Positions 4,258 through 12,151 of a DNA stretch of 12,151 nucleotides are shown in pieces. Position numbers and translations under genes: made by a program. How positions within the stretch are numbered: the stretch's first letter is position 1; each line of letters opens with the position of its first letter. The notes beneath the pieces were generated by a model that had not been told where the DNA came from, ran no database searches, and was given only the letters and a program-made list of their open reading frames with translations. The stretch is from Thermoplasmata archaeon (lineage in GTDB: Archaea; Thermoplasmatota; Thermoplasmata; Thermoplasmatales; Thermoplasmataceae): contig JAKAAK010000071.1 in the NCBI GenBank assembly GCA_021797025.1, forward strand, positions 1 to 12,151, given 5' to 3'.

Positions 4258-6963
4258 GCTTATCTCTATGAGGGGCCTGCCTGGCCATGGATTTTTCTTC
4301 TGTATGATGTCTGTCTTTACAATATCTACATTTATCTTCAGAATAGATTCGAGATATCCCTTATTATTTTCTATTATGCTGTATTCATCAAGCATTTCCG
4401 GAGCTATCCTGTTTTTGTTTTTCATGTAGTCTCCTATCATGGTACGGTATTCCCTGTCCAGATTTCCCCCTGGATAATCCTCAAGGAATTTTTTCTGTTT
4501 ATCTCCATAGACAGTAATAGTGGCTCTTTTTGCATCAATATGTATAATTTTAAGGATTTCCCTTATATCCGATATAACCCTGTCAAGATAGTTTTCAGAT
4601 TTTAAAACGTTGTAATCAATTTTACCGTCTATATTTATATCAATGGTCTGTGCACTGACAAAGCTATTATTATCCACATGCCTGTGCCAGTATTCTTCAG
4701 CGGCAAAGGGTATTATGGGCGAAAGGGCTTTAAGCCAGTCCGGGAGAACGGGGTTAAGGGCAGTATTTATACTGCCTCCATGGTTCTCTACATTCTTGAG
4801 GTCATTCATTACATTATAAAATATGGCAATATATGAATCTCTTATGTTCATGGACTCCATGTCAGCAATGTAAGTTTTTAAATTCCTGTAAAATGAGGAT
4901 TTGAACCATGTATAAATATAATTATCACCATCATTTCCCGGAGAATATCCGTCAAGTATATCGGTAAAATATGAATATCTTTTCATAACAGACGACAGGT
5001 CCTTTTCATTCCAGTCCAGAAGTGATGATATGTCAGCACCTGCCGCCATGAAAAGCCTGTATATATCTGCCGAATAATGCTTGATTATTTCCAGAAGTGA
5101 TATTACATTTCCCTTGCTTTTTGATATCTTGGCGCCATTGGAAATCACCAGCCCCGATATCATGAGTCCACCTGGCAGTTCCTTTCCCCTGAATATAGCA
5201 GAATGGTTCATTATAAAGAACGCAAGATGATTTGATATATGTGGTGGTGCAGTTATCCTCAAGTCGTTTCCATACCAGTAGTTAAATTCATCTCTGGCCT
5301 TCAGGGCATTCGACATTGTAAATTCATCGTAATTTTCTGGCACCTGTTTTCCCAGCAGAATGTAATCAAGTATATCATAGGGTATTCTTTGAAGGTGGGA
5401 GTACAAATTTTCAAGTTCCTTTTTATTCGTATAAGCAAGCATGTAGATTGTTGAATCCGAAAGAGATTCTATAACCCATCTCTCATCGAATGGCAGTTTG
5501 GTTCCAATGCCCCTCCTCCTGGCGCACGGCCTTTCCTTCAACCAGTCAACAGCATCGTTCATGAGCTTTCTGTACAGTTCAGGATAAAATTTCATAGAAT
5601 TCACAAGGTTGTGCGCCTTTTCCTTGAGCCATTCAGGTGAATAGTCAATAAACCACTGGTCATTGAGTACTGCCACAGTAACCTCTGAACCGGACCTTGT
5701 TACTGCTTTTCTCGAAGTTTCATAGAATATAAATGCCAGATGTTTTTCCTGCATTTCCTTCCTGATCGCCTCCCTGCCCTCTTCTACCGACATTCCGCTG
5801 TATTCTCCGGAATTAATAAGTGTGCCGTTGTAAAACTCCTCCTTATAGAGTTCCTGCGTTGCCTCTTTAAGTTTTCCATCATTATTCACCAGATCATATT
5901 TTTCAACCAGGAATTTCACTGATATGTTACTGTCTACTTTCACCACTTTCCTTATCTTATTTTTTATACTGTTCTTTTCGTAGTAAATGTAATCAAAAAT
6001 AGAATGCCCGGGAACAGAATATACTATTCCGGTTCCATTATCAGGATCAACAAAACTGGCCGTTAAAACTCCGATCTTCTCATTTGATAGTGGAACCTGG
6101 AATTCTGATGCTATTATATCCTCAGATGGGACGTCGCCTTTGTATTGAACACCTTCATGCTGCATTGAGAATTTTTTGCAGCCGCTATCGGACATTACTA
6201 TATCCATTCCACGGTATCTTATCAGTCCGTATGTTGCAGAAGGGTTGAGCCACAGATTTGTCACTCCGAATATTGTCTCAGGCCTGAGTGATGCTGCCAT
6301 GAGATAATACTTTTCACCCCTGAAAAGTACTCCGGTGAATTCCTCTATGCTTACCTTATCTGTATCACCATCCTTTATATCATCTTCCCCAACTGCGTTT
6401 TCGTCCTTGATGCTATAAAGTATCGGGTAACTCCCCTTTTTAATAAGCCCCTTTTCGTTCAGCTGGTTGAACTGCCATTTTACAACTTCCTGGTAAAATG
6501 GATCGGCAGACGTAAACTTTCGGCTCCAGTCTATGGAGTATCCGAGATCCATAAAATCCTTTATTATCACCCTTGAAAAATAGTCTGCTATATTTTGTGG
6601 TTCTCTGAAAGATTCCAGTATTCTATCTATATCCTCTGGTTTTTCATATTCAGACAGATAATTCCTGTAAAGTTTGATGGTATCCTTATCACCATTTCTC
6701 AATCTTTCAGAGAATGCAAGTATAGGTGTGCCGCTTTCATGAAATCCCATGGGAAAAAGCACATTGTATCCAGTTAATCGTTTGTACCGTGCAACTATAT
6801 CACCCAGTGTATATGTTCTGCCATGTCCAACATGAAGGGAACCATTCGTATAGGGCCAGGGCACGGTGACAAAGAATTTCTTTCTGCCAACATCTATAAC
6901 GGGCTCGAAAATATGGCTTTCAGCCCATCTATCACGCCATTTTTCCTCTATGCTTCTCTCCAT
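4255..6963 (-). CDS. leuS: Leucyl-tRNA synthetase, archaeal type
   Basis: This class Ia enzyme charges tRNA-Leu with leucine in the cytoplasm. At 902 residues it has the size of archaeal/eukaryotic-type LeuRS. The Rossmann half-motif is PWPYTNGSLHVGHGRTY (35-51; HVGH is the HIGH motif at 44-47) and the second is KISKSKGN (612-619, the KMSKS loop). The CP1 editing domain spans roughly 200-480, with ASLRPETIFGVTNLWLNP (224-241) and GTGIVYSVPGHSIFDY (310-325), whose Asp324 aligns with the Asp that anchors the amino group of mischarged amino acids. CARRRGIGTKLPFDERW (480-496) is typical of archaeal LeuRS. An anticodon-binding helical domain (~650-800) and archaeal C-terminal tRNA-binding extension (~805-902) complete it. 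The start codon directly follows the pdaD stop with no spacer and no good Shine-Dalgarno sequence, so translation is likely coupled. All key motifs are intact. Confidence 0.97.
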   Translation of the reverse strand: MERSIEEKWRDRWAESHIFEPVIDVGRKKFFVTVPWPYTNGSLHVGHGRTYTLGDIVARYKRLTGYNVLFPMGFHESGTPILAFSERLRNGDKDTIKLYRNYLSEYEKPEDIDRILESFREPQNIADYFSRVIIKDFMDLGYSIDWSRKFTSADPFYQEVVKWQFNQLNEKGLIKKGSYPILYSIKDENAVGEDDIKDGDTDKVSIEEFTGVLFRGEKYYLMAASLRPETIFGVTNLWLNPSATYGLIRYRGMDIVMSDSGCKKFSMQHEGVQYKGDVPSEDIIASEFQVPLSNEKIGVLTASFVDPDNGTGIVYSVPGHSIFDYIYYEKNSIKNKIRKVVKVDSNISVKFLVEKYDLVNNDGKLKEATQELYKEEFYNGTLINSGEYSGMSVEEGREAIRKEMQEKHLAFIFYETSRKAVTRSGSEVTVAVLNDQWFIDYSPEWLKEKAHNLVNSMKFYPELYRKLMNDAVDWLKERPCARRRGIGTKLPFDERWVIESLSDSTIYMLAYTNKKELENLYSHLQRIPYDILDYILLGKQVPENYDEFTMSNALKARDEFNYWYGNDLRITAPPHISNHLAFFIMNHSAIFRGKELPGGLMISGLVISNGAKISKSKGNVISLLEIIKHYSADIYRLFMAAGADISSLLDWNEKDLSSVMKRYSYFTDILDGYSPGNDGDNYIYTWFKSSFYRNLKTYIADMESMNIRDSYIAIFYNVMNDLKNVENHGGSINTALNPVLPDWLKALSPIIPFAAEEYWHRHVDNNSFVSAQTIDINIDGKIDYNVLKSENYLDRVISDIREILKIIHIDAKRATITVYGDKQKKFLEDYPGGNLDREYRTMIGDYMKNKNRIAPEMLDEYSIIENNKGYLESILKINVDIVKTDIIQKKNPWPGRPLIEIS

Positions 6964-7503
6964 TTAAACCACTAGGACTGCGGCTGCTACCACGGTTGCC
7001 CACTCGTCAGGCTTGAGTACAACCGTGGTTGCAGCGATATTTTTTGTTGTAAGTATCTTGTCATCCAGCACATATTCATTTTTTTTCTCTTCCCATCTTA
7101 GATGGTCATCCAGTCCCATTGTACTTGCAAGCATCTCTGCAGCAAGCTTTTCGGCAAAGTGCCCGGAATCATTTTCTGTCTGGCCGAATGAATGGTGTTC
7201 GCTCAGGTATCCCCATTTGCTTCTGTCAGATGGCACCGCCACGCCTATAGCAGATGATATCATTCTGTTAAGCTCGTTGGATGAATTCCTGGCAAGGACT
7301 GTGAATAAAATCTGACCATAAGAAAGCAGCTTTATGCCCTCTGGTTTATCAACTATTTCGACATATGGTGGCAGAATTGAACTGACACTGACCAGATTGT
7401 ATGCAGCAATATCGGCATCCCTCAATGCATTCTCGAACGACTGCAACTGGGTTTCTCCACGGCCAATTCCCCTGGTGAAAAAAATCTTTTTTGGAAGTAA
7501 CAT
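6964..7503 (-). CDS. pdaD: Pyruvoyl-dependent arginine decarboxylase
   Basis: The enzyme converts arginine to agmatine, the precursor of polyamines and of the agmatidine base made in the anticodon of archaeal tRNA-Ile. The 179-residue proenzyme has the usual length. It carries the self-cleavage site in [10 protein letters not shown] (37-46): cutting between Ser41 and Ser42 turns Ser42 into the pyruvoyl cofactor and leaves a small beta and a larger alpha chain. [14 protein letters not shown] (14-27) and [10 protein letters not shown] (82-91) are family blocks, and Glu102 in [10 protein letters not shown] is the likely catalytic acid. No signal or membrane segment. ATG 7503 is supported by a TATA-like element about 25 bases upstream on the - strand and by the conserved [17 protein letters not shown] opening. 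It is the first gene of an operon with leuS, whose ATG follows its TAA directly. Confidence 0.95.
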   Translation of the reverse strand: MLLPKKIFFTRGIGRGETQLQSFENALRDADIAAYNLVSVSSILPPYVEIVDKPEGIKLLSYGQILFTVLARNSSNELNRMISSAIGVAVPSDRSKWGYLSEHHSFGQTENDSGHFAEKLAAEMLASTMGLDDHLRWEEKKNEYVLDDKILTTKNIAATTVVLKPDEWATVVAAAVLVV

Positions 7504-7520
7504 AGGGGTGTATTATTAAT

Positions 7521-7535
7521 TATTTAAAATATTTA
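7521..7535 (-). promoter_or_regulatory. TATA-like promoter of the pdaD-leuS operon
   Basis: Read on the - strand, AAATATTTTAAATA is centred about 25 bases before the pdaD ATG at 7503. This predicts a leaderless or nearly leaderless mRNA. No Shine-Dalgarno sequence is present; the bases before the ATG are CACCCCT. Confidence 0.45.
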
Positions 7536-7597
7536 TCTTATTGAATAACAGGACGATCATCATATATAATGAATATTCCTGATTCTTCATTTAAAAT

Positions 7598-7607
7598 TTT
7601 TATATAA
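7598..7607 (+). promoter_or_regulatory. Second TATA-like element in the pdaD/lhr divergent gap
   Basis: TTTTATATAA within AAAATTTTTATATAAATG is a better TATA match than the one nearer the helicase gene. A start about 26 bases downstream would fall near 7630, giving a ~45-base leader for the helicase mRNA or a short separate RNA. Only the sequence match supports this. Confidence 0.3.
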
Positions 7608-7641
7608 ATGTTATTTCATTTTCGCCTAATAACTGTAATAT

Positions 7642-7651
7642 TTTAAATAAT
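7642..7651 (+). promoter_or_regulatory. TATA-like promoter element of the Lhr-type helicase gene
   Basis: TTTAAATAAT is centred about 27 bases before the ATG at 7674 and about 21 before an out-of-frame ATG at 7667. The spacing favours a leaderless mRNA starting at or just before 7674. No Shine-Dalgarno sequence is present. Confidence 0.45.
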
Positions 7652-7673
7652 ATCCTGCTATTGGATATGAACA

Positions 7674-10379
7674 ATGCCATCACAGGGAAGAAATGTTTTT
7701 GATATGCTCAACCCCGCACTTAAGGACAGTGTGGCCAGAAACGGTATAAGTGAACCAACGGAAGCACAGAAACTTGCAATACCTGAAATACTGTCAGGAG
7801 AAAATGTGCTTTTGATATCTCCCACTGGTTCTGGGAAAACCGAAGCAGCCGTTCTGCCTGTTTTAAACAGGATTTACATAGACAGGCCAGAAGCAATAGC
7901 CCTTCTTTATATTACTCCTCTTAGAGCTCTTAACAGAGATATGCTATCAAGGCTTTTTGATTACTGCAACACACTGGGCATGCGTGTACAGGTAAGACAC
8001 AGTGATATAACACAGGCACAGAAAAATGAAATATCAAAAAATCCGGCACAGATACTTATCACAACACCGGAATCCCTTCAGCTTCTCATGATGGGCAAAC
8101 GCCTCAGGGAGCATATAAAGAATGTAAAGTATGTAATAGTTGACGAGGTTCATGAAATGGCCCAGAACGAGCGTGGGTCCCAGTTCGCCATAGCCATGCA
8201 GCGTTTAAAGGTACTTGCAGGCAATTTCCAGGTTATAGGTCTCTCTGCCACTGCAAGAAATGAAAATGAGCTGGCACTTTTCATTTCACCATCAAAGGAA
8301 TGCAAAATACTGAAGCCTGTTATAGATAAGAAAATGGATATACAGGTAATAATGCCGGAAAAGAGTGATGAGGAAACCGCAGAAATAATGGCGTGTGACC
8401 CACAGTACGCCGGGTCCATAATGAAGATTCACTCCATAGTGGAAGAAAATACCGGAACAATAGTATTCGTGAACAGAAGATATGTTGCCGAGGATATATC
8501 ATTCAGGATGAAACTATGGCTGAAAAATCCTGATATAGAGGTGCATCACGGATCACTGTCAAAGGAAACAAGGGAAACAGCTGAATCCGACTTTAAGGAG
8601 AATCGTGTAAAGGCACTTATATGCACATCATCACTGGAACTTGGCATAGATGTCGGTTCAGCTGACATGGTAGTGCAGTTCAACTCCCCTAGGCAGATTA
8701 ACAAGATGATACAGCGTATAGGCCGTGCCGGGCACTCCCTGGAGAAAATTTCACGGGGTACAGTAATCTGCAATGACGTCATAGAACTGGAGGAGGCAAA
8801 GGCCATAGTGGGCAATATAAAATCCGGTGAGCTGGAAAACGTCATGATCCGGAAAAACTCTCTATCCACCGTTGCCAATCAGGTTATGCTGGAGTTGAAT
8901 TTTTCCAGGAAAATGGATTACAACTACTTTTATAAGATTATTACAGGTGCCTATCCATTCAAAGATTTAAAATTTGAGGACTATTACTCGGTTCTGGAAT
9001 TGCTGTCAAAAACGCGAAAAATCATTATAGATGGAAATTTTGCAATCAGAAGATATCCTGTTCTCAAGTACTTCATAGAGAATATATCTATGATAGCCGG
9101 AGAGAAAAATTATCGTGTGATCGACGTAATAAACAAACAGTTCATCGGAACGCTTGATGAAAAATACGTAATAAACGAAATTTCCCCCGGTTCCTACTTC
9201 GTGATGAAAGGGAGCACATGGAGGACAATCAGGATTGATGATGATAAGATATACGTTGAGCCATTCGCAACAGCAGCCATAGCCCCCCACTGGACAGGAG
9301 AGGAGATTCCTGTGCTTTATGAAGCGGCCTCAAGAGTATCATCCGATCGGCAGGCAAAAATAATCCCTGACTTTGTAAATGAAACTGGGAAGGCAGCACT
9401 TGCAGAATGGTATAAAAATGACATGGCCACACTGGATAGGATTATAGTGGAGGCTCATAATTCTGAAATAGTTATCCAGGTTCTGCTGGGTAGCTTGGGC
9501 AACTTTACTCTTGCACAGATACTTTCAGGGCTGCTCACATCAATCACAGGTGAAAGTGTGGAAATGGATTATTCTCCATATCACATTTACATGCGAGTAT
9601 CAAGAAATATTTCTGCAGATGACATAAAGAATTTGATAATGAATATCGACAGGAATAATCTAGATGGTTATGTAAAATCATCCGCCAGAAGGTCCCGGTT
9701 TTTCAACAATGTATTTCTTTACGAGGCAAGAAAATTCGGCATTATTACAAATGAGGCTGACATAACAAGAATAAGGTTTGAAAAGATTGTGGATTCCTAT
9801 TATGATACTGTTATTTATGAGGATTCCATAAGGAAATTAATATTCGATTATATGGATATAGATGTGCTGAGAAAATACCTTGAAGGGCTGGAAGATTCAA
9901 ATTTTATACTCAAGGATAAAATATCGGAATCATCGAACATTTTCCTTTCGCATTACTCAGAAAGAATCATGCCCCTGAAACCGACCAAGGCCATTCTGGA
10001 CTCAATCAAAAAGAGATTGATGAATGAGGAGGTTATTCTTTACTGTACGTCATGTGGATATAAGAGAACCAGGAAAATAAAGGATATAACAGATATACAG
10101 TGCCCGGTATGCCATTCCAGGCTTGTTGCTTCCATATCCAAATTTGATGAGGAATCACTATCCAAAAAAATAGATGAAAAAACACGGAAGAGGCTTATTA
10201 AAAATGCACATCTTGTGAGGGAACATGGTATAACGGCAATAATGGTTATGGCGGCAAGGGGAGTCGGCCCTGAGGTCGCATCCAGGATACTGGAGGTATC
10301 ATACCTTCATGAAGAAGACCTCATAAAAAGGCTTCTCATTGCTGAAACGGATTTTGCCAAAAACAGGCAGTACTGGTAA
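7674..10379 (+). CDS. lhr: Lhr-type ATP-dependent DNA/RNA helicase
   Basis: Lhr proteins are SF2 helicases that move 3'-to-5' on single strands and act in DNA repair or RNA processing. Domain 1 (about 25-205) has the Q-motif region PTEAQKLAIP, Walker A SPTGSGKT (49-56), TPLRAL (81-86), TTPESLQ (130-136), the DEVH box (157-160) and SAT (191-193). Domain 2 (about 245-395) has VFVNRR, HHGSLSKETR, TSSLELGIDVGSADMV (318-333) and QRIGRAGH (347-354). The Lhr-specific winged-helix and beta-barrel region follows, with GSTWRTIRID (513-522; Trp516 is the DNA-stacking candidate) and APHWTGEEIP (537-546). The C-terminus carries a zinc ribbon, Cys791/Cys794/Cys810/Cys813, and a possible helix-hairpin-helix RGVGPEVASRIL (862-873). 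The 901-residue length is typical of archaeal Lhr. It appears to be transcribed alone and is divergent from pdaD. I cannot assign it to the aLhr1 or aLhr2 subgroup without a tree. Confidence 0.92.
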   Translation: MPSQGRNVFDMLNPALKDSVARNGISEPTEAQKLAIPEILSGENVLLISPTGSGKTEAAVLPVLNRIYIDRPEAIALLYITPLRALNRDMLSRLFDYCNTLGMRVQVRHSDITQAQKNEISKNPAQILITTPESLQLLMMGKRLREHIKNVKYVIVDEVHEMAQNERGSQFAIAMQRLKVLAGNFQVIGLSATARNENELALFISPSKECKILKPVIDKKMDIQVIMPEKSDEETAEIMACDPQYAGSIMKIHSIVEENTGTIVFVNRRYVAEDISFRMKLWLKNPDIEVHHGSLSKETRETAESDFKENRVKALICTSSLELGIDVGSADMVVQFNSPRQINKMIQRIGRAGHSLEKISRGTVICNDVIELEEAKAIVGNIKSGELENVMIRKNSLSTVANQVMLELNFSRKMDYNYFYKIITGAYPFKDLKFEDYYSVLELLSKTRKIIIDGNFAIRRYPVLKYFIENISMIAGEKNYRVIDVINKQFIGTLDEKYVINEISPGSYFVMKGSTWRTIRIDDDKIYVEPFATAAIAPHWTGEEIPVLYEAASRVSSDRQAKIIPDFVNETGKAALAEWYKNDMATLDRIIVEAHNSEIVIQVLLGSLGNFTLAQILSGLLTSITGESVEMDYSPYHIYMRVSRNISADDIKNLIMNIDRNNLDGYVKSSARRSRFFNNVFLYEARKFGIITNEADITRIRFEKIVDSYYDTVIYEDSIRKLIFDYMDIDVLRKYLEGLEDSNFILKDKISESSNIFLSHYSERIMPLKPTKAILDSIKKRLMNEEVILYCTSCGYKRTRKIKDITDIQCPVCHSRLVASISKFDEESLSKKIDEKTRKRLIKNAHLVREHGITAIMVMAARGVGPEVASRILEVSYLHEEDLIKRLLIAETDFAKNRQYW

Positions 10380-10422
10380 TTATTTATATATAATAGACTA
10401 TTTATTTATATCATATAATATA

Positions 10423-10434
10423 ATTAGAGCTAAT
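10423..10434. promoter_or_regulatory. 5+2+5 inverted repeat upstream of the thermosome gene
   Basis: ATTAG and CTAAT flank AG in a perfect inverted repeat about 8 bases upstream of the TATA-like element of thsB. It shares the ATTAG/CTAAT half-site with palindromes before tes (1877) and, partly, the unknown gene (940), though spacing differs. A regulator site is possible; chance in AT-rich DNA is also possible. Confidence 0.3.
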
Positions 10435-10442
10435 ATAGTAAA

Positions 10443-10451
10443 CTATATATA
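10443..10451 (+). promoter_or_regulatory. TATA-like promoter element of thsB
   Basis: CTATATATA with flanking AAA upstream is centred about 33 bases before the ATG at 10480. Transcription should begin near 10473, leaving a leader of only a few bases. A TTG at 10471 would lie at or before that start, which argues against its use. Confidence 0.5.
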
Positions 10452-10479
10452 GAAGTTTATTTTTACTTACTTGATAATC

Positions 10480-12099
10480 ATGATTGGTGGTCAACCCATA
10501 TTTATCCTGAAAGAAGGAACTAAAAGAGAGAGTGGAAAGGATGCAATGTTCGAGAATATAGATGCTGCAAAGGCAATCGCAACATCTATTAGATCAACAC
10601 TCGGTCCGAGGGGAATGGACAAGATGCTTGTGGACTCCCTTGGAGATATAGTCATAACAAATGACGGGGTTACAATACTTAAGGAGATGGATGTCGAGCA
10701 TCCTGCTGCAAAAATGATGGTTGAGGTTTCCAAAACACAGGACAGTTATGTCGGCGATGGAACCACAACAGCAGTAATTATAGCAGGGGCATTGCTTGAC
10801 CAGGCTCAGGGACTAATAAAGCAGAACGTACATCCTACGGTAATAACCGAGGGATATAAAACTGCAGCTGCGCAGGCAAGCAGGGTTCTGGATGAAATAT
10901 CAAAGCCTGTATCAATCAATGACAAAGATATATTGATAAAAATGGCTAAAACCTCACTGAATAGCAAGAGTGCATCGGTTGAAAAGGAACTTCTGGGAGA
11001 AATTTCATACAATGCAATAAAAAACATTGCCGAGGAAAGAGATGGTAAATACCTTGTTGATTTCGATAATCTTCAGATTATAAAGAAAAACAGTGGGGAA
11101 ATAGATCAAACTGAATTGATTGATGGAATAATACTTGATAAGGAAAAGGTACATCCCAATATGCCAAAGGTTGTAAAAAATGCAAAGATCGCATTGCTGG
11201 ATGTAGCACTGGAAATAAAGAAACCGGAATTTGATACCAACCTCCAGATCAGTGACCCATCTATGATACAGAAATTCCTTGGGCAGGAAGAAGATGTTCT
11301 CAAGGAAATGGTTGACAAAATAAAAGCAACAGGAGCCAATGTCGTCATAACCCAGAAGGGAATAGATGACATGGCCCAGCACTACCTTGCAAAGGCAGGA
11401 ATGTACGCGGTAAGAAGGGTCAAGAAAAGCGATGTTGATAAACTTGCAAAGGCAACTGGCGCAGCCATAGTATCATCACTGGAAGAAATAACAGCATCAG
11501 ACCTCGGAATAGCCGCAACAGTAGAGGAAAGAAAGGTAAGCGATGATTACATGACCTTTGTTACCGGAAGCAAGAATCCGAAGGCAATCAGCCTGTTGAT
11601 CAGGGCAGGAACAGACCATGTCGCAGATGAAATAGAGAGATCACTTACTGACTCACTTCACGTTGTTGCAGCAGCAGTCGAAGATGGTGCTTATGTAACA
11701 GGCGGCGGATCGGCAGCAGAGGAAATTGCATTCAACCTGAGAAACTACGCCTCCAAGGTAGGTGGAAGGCAGCAGCTTGCCATAGAAAAGTTTGCTGATG
11801 CCATGGAAGAAATTCCAAGAGCACTTTCAGAAAATGCAGGACTTGATCCAATAGATATTCTTATAAAAATAAGGAGCGAGCACGCCAATGGAAAGAAAAC
11901 ATTCGGTATAAATGTCTTTTCAGGAAATGTGGAAGACATGGAAAAAACCGGTGTTATCGAACCTATAAGGGTAGGCAAGCAGGCTGTCGAAGCCGCAACC
12001 GAAGCAGCAGTAATGATACTGAGGATCGACGATGTTATAGCAACAAGATCATCCAAGGGCGGTTCACCGGGCGGCATGCCTCCAGGTGGAGATTACTGA
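10480..12099 (+). CDS. thsB: Thermosome beta subunit, group II chaperonin
   Basis: The thermosome is a double-ring ATP-driven folding chamber in the cytoplasm. The protein closely resembles, from memory, the Thermoplasma beta subunit, sharing [38 protein letters not shown] and [14 protein letters not shown]. Nucleotide-binding and hydrolysis motifs are intact: [10 protein letters not shown] (41-50), NDGVTIL (61-67), GDGTTT (92-97, catalytic Asp93), Asp391 in SLTDSLHV and GGG (408-410). The apical lid protrusion spans about 247-281. The open frame extends to a TTG at 10471, but I chose ATG 10480, giving 539 residues, because it yields [10 protein letters not shown] like the Thermoplasma MIAGQPIFIL and fits the promoter. 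The tail is Gly/Pro-rich with a GGM ([13 protein letters not shown]), unlike the Ser-rich tail I recall for Thermoplasma beta. Biased codon use fits high expression. The alpha subunit gene is not in the window. Confidence 0.96.
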   Translation: MIGGQPIFILKEGTKRESGKDAMFENIDAAKAIATSIRSTLGPRGMDKMLVDSLGDIVITNDGVTILKEMDVEHPAAKMMVEVSKTQDSYVGDGTTTAVIIAGALLDQAQGLIKQNVHPTVITEGYKTAAAQASRVLDEISKPVSINDKDILIKMAKTSLNSKSASVEKELLGEISYNAIKNIAEERDGKYLVDFDNLQIIKKNSGEIDQTELIDGIILDKEKVHPNMPKVVKNAKIALLDVALEIKKPEFDTNLQISDPSMIQKFLGQEEDVLKEMVDKIKATGANVVITQKGIDDMAQHYLAKAGMYAVRRVKKSDVDKLAKATGAAIVSSLEEITASDLGIAATVEERKVSDDYMTFVTGSKNPKAISLLIRAGTDHVADEIERSLTDSLHVVAAAVEDGAYVTGGGSAAEEIAFNLRNYASKVGGRQQLAIEKFADAMEEIPRALSENAGLDPIDILIKIRSEHANGKKTFGINVFSGNVEDMEKTGVIEPIRVGKQAVEAATEAAVMILRIDDVIATRSSKGGSPGGMPPGGDY

Positions 12100-12115
12100 A
12101 AAAGTAATTTCAATC

Positions 12116-12128
12116 TTTTATTTTTTTT
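12116..12128 (+). terminator. Oligo-T transcription terminator after thsB
   Basis: TTTTATTTTTTTT starts 17 bases after the thsB stop codon. A run of eight T residues is the strongest intrinsic archaeal stop signal in the window; no hairpin is needed. A second T-rich stretch follows at 12137-12145. Confidence 0.6.
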
Positions 12129-12151
12129 ATACAGCGTTTTATTTTACAGTA

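Noticed and set aside
4223..4429. Hydrophobic + strand frame across the archease/leuS junction
   Set aside because: It is antisense to the end of leuS and its hydrophobic residues come from reading leuS codons backwards; no promoter or start signal supports it.
7013..7315. 100-residue frame antisense to pdaD
   Set aside because: Ser-rich composition typical of an antisense shadow; pdaD on the other strand is clearly real.
11106..11382. Two frames antisense to thsB
   Set aside because: Both are shadows of the strongly conserved thsB coding sequence.

Overview
The window reads as a stretch of chromosome from an archaeon of the order Thermoplasmatales (relatives of Thermoplasma, Ferroplasma, Picrophilus, Cuniculiplasma). 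Supporting this are an AT-rich sequence with heavy ATA/AGA/AGG codon use, TATA elements about 25 bases before most start codons with almost no leader, a thermosome that from memory closely resembles the Thermoplasma beta subunit, an archaeal-type leucyl-tRNA synthetase, a pyruvoyl-dependent arginine decarboxylase, archease, an archaeal Lhr-type helicase and a tetraether-lipid synthase. I cannot fix the genus without a database search. No rRNA, tRNA, CRISPR array, insertion sequence or integrase was seen.

Layout. Bases 1-1971 are the least familiar part. They hold a ModA-like substrate-binding-fold protein without a secretion signal (150-875) and a 272-residue protein I do not recognise (957-1775), both on the + strand, each apparently with its own promoter. 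A 196-base AT-rich gap follows, with palindromes and repeated ATTAG words. It leads to the radical SAM tetraether synthase tes (1972-3798, +), the only gene here with a convincing Shine-Dalgarno sequence. The small tRNA-ligase partner archease (3853-4254, +) follows and runs tail-to-tail, with no spacer, into leuS (6963-4255, -). leuS is the second gene of a two-gene operon behind the arginine decarboxylase pdaD (7503-6964, -); the pdaD stop and leuS start touch. A 170-base divergent promoter region separates pdaD from the Lhr-type helicase (7674-10379, +). A 100-base promoter gap then leads to the thermosome beta gene thsB (10480-12099, +), followed by an oligo-T terminator.

How it fits together. 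The annotated genes are mostly core archaeal functions: membrane lipid maturation (tes), RNA ligation (archease), translation (leuS), agmatine supply for polyamines and tRNA-Ile modification (pdaD), nucleic-acid repair or remodelling (lhr) and protein folding (thsB). Apart from the pdaD-leuS pair they look like separate transcription units, so co-location alone does not argue for a joint pathway. I found no convincing new multi-gene system. The points most worth following are the signal-less binding protein and its unknown neighbour, the palindromic sites in front of the unknown gene and tes, and the unusual leader of tes.
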